Below, one piece after another: positions 58,643 through 64,000 of a stretch of DNA of 64,000 bases. Under the pieces are notes generated by a model. It saw only the letters and a list, made by a program, of their open reading frames with translations. It did not search any database and had not been told where the DNA came from. The stretch covers positions 217,501 to 281,500 of the forward strand of contig CAUJNA010002846.1 in NCBI GenBank assembly GCA_963377175.1, read 5' to 3'. A program made the translations under genes and the position numbers. Every line of letters begins with the position of its first letter. The first letter of the stretch is position 1. The DNA comes from Effrenium voratum. Its lineage: Eukaryota > Sar > Dinophyceae > Suessiales > Symbiodiniaceae.

Positions 58643-59974
58643 CTACCGGCTATCGTCACGTCTCCTCCGGTCACGTCCGCCCCGCGCACGGTCCCTATCA
58701 CGATCCCTTTCGGATCTCCTGCGATCATCTCGCCTTCGATCTCGCTCCCGATCGAGTGAATCATCATCACGACGATCACGAGCATCGTCCCTCCTCCGGT
58801 CGCGATCATCCTCGCGCCGCGGACGGTATCTGCGCCTCCTCGACTCTCTGGAATCCCTGGTGTCCACGGTCCTAACGGACCTCCGAGAAGGAGTACGGGA
58901 AACATCCGATTCCCTACGCCTCCTCCCAGATCGAGAGTTCGTCACGATCTGGTTGAGAGCCTCCAGTGCCGACGCCTCCTCACCATTTCTGATGAAATCC
59001 CTGACCTGCTTGTTCAGCACTCTGTTGGTGGAGATCGACAAGAAAGCGTCCACCACCGAACTCTCAGGCAGCACCAGGAAGTGACCCTCCACCGGGCTCG
59101 CCGCAGCCCGCTCAGCAGACTGCAGCCGGATCTCCCCGCCTTCAGGCTTCTTTGCCATCGCCTTGGAGGCCGTCAAAGGCGCTACCGCATCCTTTGCCGA
59201 AGATCTGCCAAGCGCGGAGTGAAGATCATCCCCACTAGCTTCTCTCGCTGCCGCACCTGGTCTGCTGTCGACTTCGCCAGGCCTCGTGGACGCCTCCCGC
59301 TTTGTCGACTCCTTCACAGCCTCGTCGGGATCCCAACGGGATTTCCTTTCCCTCTTCTGCCCTTCGGCCGACCCGCGGCTACCGCCAGGAGCGTCACCTC
59401 CGCCTATCTTCTCCTTCTTGACCTCAACCTTCGGTTCGGCCTGCTTCGTCTCCTTAGCCACAGCTTTTGGAGCCGGAGCACTCTTCGCCTCAGATGCTGA
59501 AGCAGCCTTCCCCCTCGGCTCGGCCTTAGGAACCGGGGTCATTTTAGCCTTTGCACTCGGCCTGGCCCCTTCAACCACCATCTCGGCCCAAGACTTCTTC
59601 GGTTGAGCTGCTGCTGTATCAACCTCCATCGGAGCAGGTCCAGCATCATCCTTCGCCTTTGGGACAGATGGGCTACCGCCCTTACCAGATCCTTTACCTG
59701 GCACTTCACCTGACTTTGGTGGTGGGCCGGAAGGACTACCGCCCTTACCGCCCTTTTCTCCCTTCTTTCCTTTTCCTTTTCCGCCCTTGGTGACCGGCTC
59801 CTGCTTGGGACCAGGACCCGGCGCAGCATGATGCACCGATTGAAGTCCCTCGATGTCCACATTCAATGGTTCGGGTTGACGACCATCAAGAACCGTCCTC
59901 ACCCTTTCGTCACTAACGTAGACGAACGGGTCACGGAAGGGCGCGGGAGCCTCGGCGCTGATCGCCTTCTGCAC
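58643..59974 (-). CDS. Low-complexity KG-rich protein with Arg/Asp/Ser-rich tail (about 443-451 aa)
   Basis: The frame opens at 59998, 16 bases before the TAG of the preceding ORF, in the -1 frame; the listed 59974 start is GTG, so no ATG initiates it near the junction. The protein has a short ordered start (EEEVAIAKVQKAISAEAPAPFRDPFVYVSDERVRTVL), then KG-rich blocks, Pro/Ala/Lys linkers, a short ordered segment near residues 300-345 (FLVLPESSVVDAFLSI...), and a tail of about 75 residues rich in RR, RD and DR pairs. The tail resembles SR/RD-repeat RNA-associated proteins, but no RNA-recognition motif is present. Most likely the C-terminal part of the same product as the 59980-63618 frame, separated by a frameshift. 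Confidence 0.65.
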   Translation of the reverse strand: MQKAISAEAPAPFRDPFVYVSDERVRTVLDGRQPEPLNVDIEGLQSVHHAAPGPGPKQEPVTKGGKGKGKKGEKGGKGGSPSGPPPKSGEVPGKGSGKGGSPSVPKAKDDAGPAPMEVDTAAAQPKKSWAEMVVEGARPSAKAKMTPVPKAEPRGKAASASEAKSAPAPKAVAKETKQAEPKVEVKKEKIGGGDAPGGSRGSAEGQKRERKSRWDPDEAVKESTKREASTRPGEVDSRPGAAAREASGDDLHSALGRSSAKDAVAPLTASKAMAKKPEGGEIRLQSAERAAASPVEGHFLVLPESSVVDAFLSISTNRVLNKQVRDFIRNGEEASALEALNQIVTNSRSGRRRRESDVSRTPSRRSVRTVDTRDSRESRRRRYRPRREDDRDRRRDDARDRRDDDSLDRERDRRRDDRRRSERDRDRDRARGGRDRRRRDDSR

Positions 59975-59979
59975 CTTGG

Positions 59980-62900
59980 CTATCGCAACCTCTTCTTCTC
60001 ATCGTACCCTGTCTCCGATACCATGTACTGCCTGAGCTGCGAAATCAACGCATGACTTTCCAGGATGTCCACGTCCTTTCGATGGGTCGGATACAATGGG
60101 GTCAGATGACCAGCCGCGGAGCCAATCACGTATGCCATCGGAATATAGAAGGACAAGTACGTGTCATGGCGAGCGAACTTCCTAACGGAAGTCGTCATAC
60201 GCCTACCCCATTGAGCAGCGTGCCTTGGGTTAGCCCGGAAGTACTCCGTGACCGACTCAAATCTATCGACTTGGTTGGTCAGAATCAGGTGCTTCGCTAC
60301 CCACTTCTCCACGAACGCATCCGATGCCGAAATCCCCGACACATAGGAGAATTGGAAGAGCACCTTCGCCAGCTCATCCCACGCCGCATCGACTCCTCCC
60401 TTGTCCTCACCAAGATAAGGGGGCAGTCTGATTCCACTCTGCACCGTCATCCTCAGATCAGATGCCATGGAATAGGAAATTAAGTTCCTCTTGATGACTC
60501 CGACCACTTCGGTGGGGATCCTCTTGGGCTTGAACTGTCCCATGGTCCTCACCCACTCCGGTACAATGTGGCATCTCTCGAAGTCTTTCTCCTCCACGTT
60601 GGGGATAAAGTTCGGGTAGAAGACCGGGAGCGCGCATCCAGGACACAAATGCATCCCATTTGGCGTCATCTCCGCGCACCTCAAACAGAACGTGGCAGTC
60701 ACATTCAATCTGACCTCTTCCCGCGATCGCCTGTGCTCTCCCCTAACGGGGGTGAAGTCACCATAGTCCCATGCCCGATGGTACACTATCGTGTAATCAT
60801 CGTACATGTAGGCCGCCTTCCAAGCTCCCATGTGGATCTCGTTCCTAACGGCCAGAGTCTTCCTTCTTGTCAAAAACACGGGTCCAACCAAGGACCAGTG
60901 TACCCGAAGATCCACCATTACCACCACGTACCTACCGGAGTAGTTCCGCAGCCTGTCCCTGACATACCACGAAGGCGATACCTCGGCATCCGGCGCCATG
61001 GCTCCCACAAGTGGGATCAGGCCCTCATCCTGCCTACCATCCCCAATGGTCTCGTACACATCGGGCCTCGTGATCAATATCTCGATCATGGCCTTTCCAT
61101 TTCGCCTTACCCTTTGGAGCTGAACCGCCTTCCGAAAGTCCGAGAACTTCATGATGACGTACCCCACCATGGGGAGTTCATTCCAATGCATCTCGTACAT
61201 CAGAGATCCGCCAGGTGCATCTTCCTGAGTGTACCTATGCCTAACGGCACTGTAACTCATGTCGCGTCCGATCCGCGTGTGCCTAACGGCAACCAACCTG
61301 GTGCTCTCTTTGAGGAGAACGCCATTCCCGTCGTACATGACCATGAGCATCGCCTCAACTTGCCCTATCGGGAAAGCTTTGAGCGTCGGAATGAAGAACT
61401 TCCAAGACATCTCAGCGTTCTCCATGCCCGAGATCTCCTTCAGGAACCAGATGGCCTGGTCACTTTTCACCCAGTTTCCAGCCTCGCGTCCGGTCTCCTT
61501 CAGCACACGTTCCTCGAATAACTCCGAGACTCTCTTTGAATTGATGACCAAACCGTCGAAATCGCACGAGAGCAGTCTCATCAACTCCTTCGCCGCCTCC
61601 CGTCCTGCAACAGTGCCCACGGTCTCCTCGTAGTTCGGGAGGTATTCGCCCAACCTCGTCTTCGAGGGAACCACAATCTGGCAAGTGACGGCCTCATCAG
61701 GGATAACTCCCGTTTCCCTTAACTCTGGATTGATCTCTCGCCTATCGGCAAGATAATCCTCCTTCCCATCCAGTATCACAAGATTGTAGGTCATCTTGCT
61801 CGCCGCCCCACTAGGCCTGAACTTCCTGCTATCATCCAACTGGTCAGGAGCAAAGGGTCCACTAGGGGCAGCTGCACTCACCAGAGGCGCTCCTCGCCCA
61901 GAGCAGAGGTGCTTCTTGTGAAAGTTCACCATCTGATTCAGCTGCGATAGTGCGTAGGCACGATCCTCCAATGACGCACTCTTCATCCCAGCCTCAGTCA
62001 GAGGAGCCTCAGGCTTGTCATAACTCGCCTTTCCGCCCCATCTCGCCGCGACCAGCTCAGCAGACTTCGCAGGGTCTATCAAATTTCCCGACCACTCAGG
62101 CATGTTGCTCAACCTCCTAGTCAACGCGTCTACCGACGCAGCCAAGTCTTCGTCCGTCACGGTGTAAGGGTCGACCTTCTCCCTGTCTTCTTGACCCACA
62201 TCCGGAAGCCTATAATCCCCGCGGATGGCCTCCAGCGCGGCCCTCTCAGCTTCCTCAGCCTCCTTCTGCGTGGCCACTGCCCTCGGAATCCAGAGCGCTA
62301 CCTCGGCCGGCAACGACTTCTCCATGTCTATCGGAGTGTTCTTGGGAAGGATCCTTCGATCATCTCCCTCCCCGCTGTACTCATAGTCAGGAGCAGTCTT
62401 CCGGTACTCCTCGAAGGTAGCCCCTTTGAAGTTGGTAATCTCACTCGGGTCTGTCTTCCCAGCCTCAGTACCCCGAGGCGTGGGCTCCTTCGTCCCGGTG
62501 GAATCCTTCTTGGAGCCTTCCTGATCCACGTCCATGTCGTCCTTCTTCTTCTCCGTCACGGACAGTTTCCCAATGTCAGGAAGGGTCACATCATCATCCT
62601 TTCCTGATCCGGCGCCCCTATCGGGGGCCGGCTCGGTCCTCGGTTGCCCCGAAGAGCTCGCCCCAGGATCCACGTCGCCCTCGTCGTCCACATGTGGTCG
62701 CTTTCCCCACACGATCTTCGTCTTCGGCTTCAGCGGGACAGCGACACCTCCAGCCATATGGTGTCCAGGCCAAGTGGCTCCTTCAGGGTCATCCTCGAAC
62801 CATGATTTCCCGAACGGGAGCCCATCCCTTCCGATGATCTCCTTCCTATCGGAAGTAGACCCCGAGTGGGACAACGCAGATACGTGAGACAGCATGATCT

Positions 62901-63618
62901 CAGCCGCCGATTGCGCCAGCGTATCGGACATCTGCTCCCTTGTCGGGATAGTCCGCAGCTCCGGAGCGAGGTGACCGGCAATCATGCTGAAAGGCGCAGT
63001 CCCCAACCGCTTGCCCAACACCGCCTCGTTCAGCGCGTTGAAGTACTTCTGCAGCTTCTCCAGCATCGCCGTCGCCGCCATCAGCTGGGGATGAAACATG
63101 GGCATCCGCCACGCGCGCCCAAGGGCGCAATCCACGTGCGATGCGATCGCAGTGATCGTCCCTACCAGCAAGTGCGATGATGCAATCTCCGGTACCCAAG
63201 TCGGGTCGTCCAAAGGAATGCATTGTCCCGTCTGCGCGTTCAGCAAGGTAGCCCTCACCCCCGGCGCTCGAAGACAATCATACGCCCTGCGGTTCGGGTC
63301 ACTAACGACACCACGAACCATGTAATCATCCCGATCGGGCATATCTGCCCAGTCCCCCGGAGGTGCCCGCCCATGATGGTACTTCGCCTGAATGTCCTGC
63401 CTCATCCCTAACGGGATATGGGCAGCCTCGGACGCCACCTTCTTCATGTTCCATTGCTGATCACCCCACGGCGTAGACTTCCGATCTCGAGGATTGATGT
63501 ACTCCTGATCGATCCTCCCAGCAGCTCGGGAAGCATCCAACGCCCCGTACATGTAATCGTTATGTACGGCCCTCTCCAATACCGCGGTTCCACTCGCTAT
63601 CGCGATTCGGGAACACAA
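59980..63618 (-). CDS. Large protein of unknown function with zinc ribbon (about 1212 aa)
   Basis: The frame is open from 63690 to the TAG at 59980. The 63618 start is TTG, so the real start is unsettled; the protein may be entered from the preceding frame. The N-terminal third is globular. A charged, low-complexity stretch lies at about 300-400, then a globular part. Cys 978, 981, 992 and 995 form C-x2-C-x10-C-x2-C. The segment before the ribbon (…GLIPLVG…RYVVVMVDLRVHWSLVG…) is weakly reminiscent of the Tpt1-like domain of the retrotransposon, and the segment after it (AYVIGSAAGHLTPLYP) of the retrotransposon's C-terminal module. No reverse transcriptase, integrase or other known catalytic motif is seen. 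It could be a host gene, a domesticated piece or part of another element. Confidence 0.75.
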   Translation of the reverse strand: MCSRIAIASGTAVLERAVHNDYMYGALDASRAAGRIDQEYINPRDRKSTPWGDQQWNMKKVASEAAHIPLGMRQDIQAKYHHGRAPPGDWADMPDRDDYMVRGVVSDPNRRAYDCLRAPGVRATLLNAQTGQCIPLDDPTWVPEIASSHLLVGTITAIASHVDCALGRAWRMPMFHPQLMAATAMLEKLQKYFNALNEAVLGKRLGTAPFSMIAGHLAPELRTIPTREQMSDTLAQSAAEIMLSHVSALSHSGSTSDRKEIIGRDGLPFGKSWFEDDPEGATWPGHHMAGGVAVPLKPKTKIVWGKRPHVDDEGDVDPGASSSGQPRTEPAPDRGAGSGKDDDVTLPDIGKLSVTEKKKDDMDVDQEGSKKDSTGTKEPTPRGTEAGKTDPSEITNFKGATFEEYRKTAPDYEYSGEGDDRRILPKNTPIDMEKSLPAEVALWIPRAVATQKEAEEAERAALEAIRGDYRLPDVGQEDREKVDPYTVTDEDLAASVDALTRRLSNMPEWSGNLIDPAKSAELVAARWGGKASYDKPEAPLTEAGMKSASLEDRAYALSQLNQMVNFHKKHLCSGRGAPLVSAAAPSGPFAPDQLDDSRKFRPSGAASKMTYNLVILDGKEDYLADRREINPELRETGVIPDEAVTCQIVVPSKTRLGEYLPNYEETVGTVAGREAAKELMRLLSCDFDGLVINSKRVSELFEERVLKETGREAGNWVKSDQAIWFLKEISGMENAEMSWKFFIPTLKAFPIGQVEAMLMVMYDGNGVLLKESTRLVAVRHTRIGRDMSYSAVRHRYTQEDAPGGSLMYEMHWNELPMVGYVIMKFSDFRKAVQLQRVRRNGKAMIEILITRPDVYETIGDGRQDEGLIPLVGAMAPDAEVSPSWYVRDRLRNYSGRYVVVMVDLRVHWSLVGPVFLTRRKTLAVRNEIHMGAWKAAYMYDDYTIVYHRAWDYGDFTPVRGEHRRSREEVRLNVTATFCLRCAEMTPNGMHLCPGCALPVFYPNFIPNVEEKDFERCHIVPEWVRTMGQFKPKRIPTEVVGVIKRNLISYSMASDLRMTVQSGIRLPPYLGEDKGGVDAAWDELAKVLFQFSYVSGISASDAFVEKWVAKHLILTNQVDRFESVTEYFRANPRHAAQWGRRMTTSVRKFARHDTYLSFYIPMAYVIGSAAGHLTPLYPTHRKDVDILESHALISQLRQYMVSETGYDEKKRLR

Positions 63619-64000
63619 TGTGGCTAGTCTCGTTCGCCTTCCTCCACTCCTCCGCGGTAACCCGCTCTTGAGTGATTGCCTTGTTCCTGATCACGGCATA
63701 GATGAAGGGCTCACCAGCCTCCCTAGCCAGGATGTGCTGAACGATGAACCTCCTATTCGACCTGCTCTCCGCCGGTCTTGCCGATGTCCGCGAGCCCCTC
63801 GTGGATTGATAGGAACTATGCTCACGGTGGTGCCGAACTTCCGCTGACTTCAGCTCGGGCGCCTCTCCCGGGTGCTCCGGGTACGGCGTGTTCGCATAAT
63901 TGTGTATGCCCCCTCGAGACTCCTGGGTTGAAGCCGCCTTCGGGGTCGCTGCAGTATCCCGCAGGTCCCCGTCGTCGTCCGTGTACTTCGGAGCATAGGA
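63560..64000 (-). CDS. Partial ORF running in from the right edge
   Basis: The minus strand is open from the window end for 146 codons and stops at 63560-63562. The product is hydrophilic (SYAPKYTDDDGDL... ending WNRGIGEGRT) with a plausible helical part around FIVQHILAREAGEPFIYAVIRNKAITQERVTAEEW. It overlaps the next ORF's open frame by 128 bases (63563-63690), which lies in the +1 frame. Either this is the upstream part of the same gene, joined by frameshifting or disrupted by an indel, or a separate ORF. No family recognised. Confidence 0.55.
   Translation of the reverse strand, partial: SYAPKYTDDDGDLRDTAATPKAASTQESRGGIHNYANTPYPEHPGEAPELKSAEVRHHREHSSYQSTRGSRTSARPAESRSNRRFIVQHILAREAGEPFIYAVIRNKAITQERVTAEEWRKANETSHIVFPNRDSEWNRGIGEGRT

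Noticed and set aside
58643..58870. SR splicing factor based on the Arg/Asp/Ser tail
   Set aside because: No RNA-recognition motif anywhere in the ORF; the tail alone is not diagnostic.
58000..64000. LTRs or polymerase motifs for a second retrotransposon around the right-hand ORFs
   Set aside because: No direct terminal repeat, protease, integrase or RT motif is visible within the window; the left end of such an element could not be placed.

Overview
The window looks like dinoflagellate nuclear DNA (Symbiodiniaceae/Suessiales-like is my best guess, inferred rather than proven). Three things suggest this. There is a very long intron-free Ty1/copia polyprotein ORF with Lys/Asp/Ser low-complexity blocks and CCCH zinc fingers. 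There are short matches to the 3' end of the dinoflagellate spliced leader. The intergenic DNA is crowded with small foldback repeats and odd tandem arrays. No prokaryotic operon, ribosomal RNA gene, complete tRNA or CRISPR array is visible.

Layout. 1-18799 is gene-poor and built from families of 80-150 bp foldback (MITE-like) repeats plus tandem arrays: a foldback package of GGACAA repeats at 6188-6823, GCAAGTTGCTCTGC repeats at 16510-16860, a tRNA-like segment at 16894-16966, six 71-75 bp units at 17011-17410, and a giant inverted array of 13-mers at 17530-18038. 18800-32104 is one complete, apparently young Ty1/copia retrotransposon on the minus strand. It has identical 93-bp LTRs with TGTTGA...TCAACA ends, a 5-bp target duplication GTTTG, a polypurine tract beside the 3' LTR and a single uninterrupted 4180-codon ORF. 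32105-58640 is again repeat-dominated: more copies of the same families, a 0.7 kb A/C-only-like tract, a (TG)n microsatellite and G-runs. 58643-64000 holds minus-strand coding DNA: a partial upstream ORF, a 1212-codon ORF and a 443-codon ORF in overlapping frames. They may be pieces of one gene or element that continues past the window.

The retrotransposon is the main discovery candidate. After the normal Gag, protease, integrase, reverse transcriptase and RNase H comes a 1.6-thousand-residue extension. It contains, in order, a cytosine-methyltransferase-like fold, an SGNH/GDSL-type hydrolase with recognisable GDSS, GGND and DxxH blocks, an acidic linker, a Tpt1/KptA (RNA 2'-phosphotransferase, ADP-ribosyltransferase fold)-like domain, a four-cysteine zinc ribbon and a KG/W-rich tail. 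The ORF is intact and the LTRs are identical, so these accessory enzymes were probably kept through recent transposition. The 1212-codon ORF near the right edge seems to carry a remote version of the last modules (ART-like segment, C-x2-C-x10-C-x2-C ribbon, then a KG-rich protein), which hints at a shared dinoflagellate module.

The repeat families (named A to K here for reference) have no coding capacity. Two copies of family A differ by one base, and one of them sits inside a family B copy, so the relative order of insertion can be read directly. Domain names are by eye from motifs; no database search was run.
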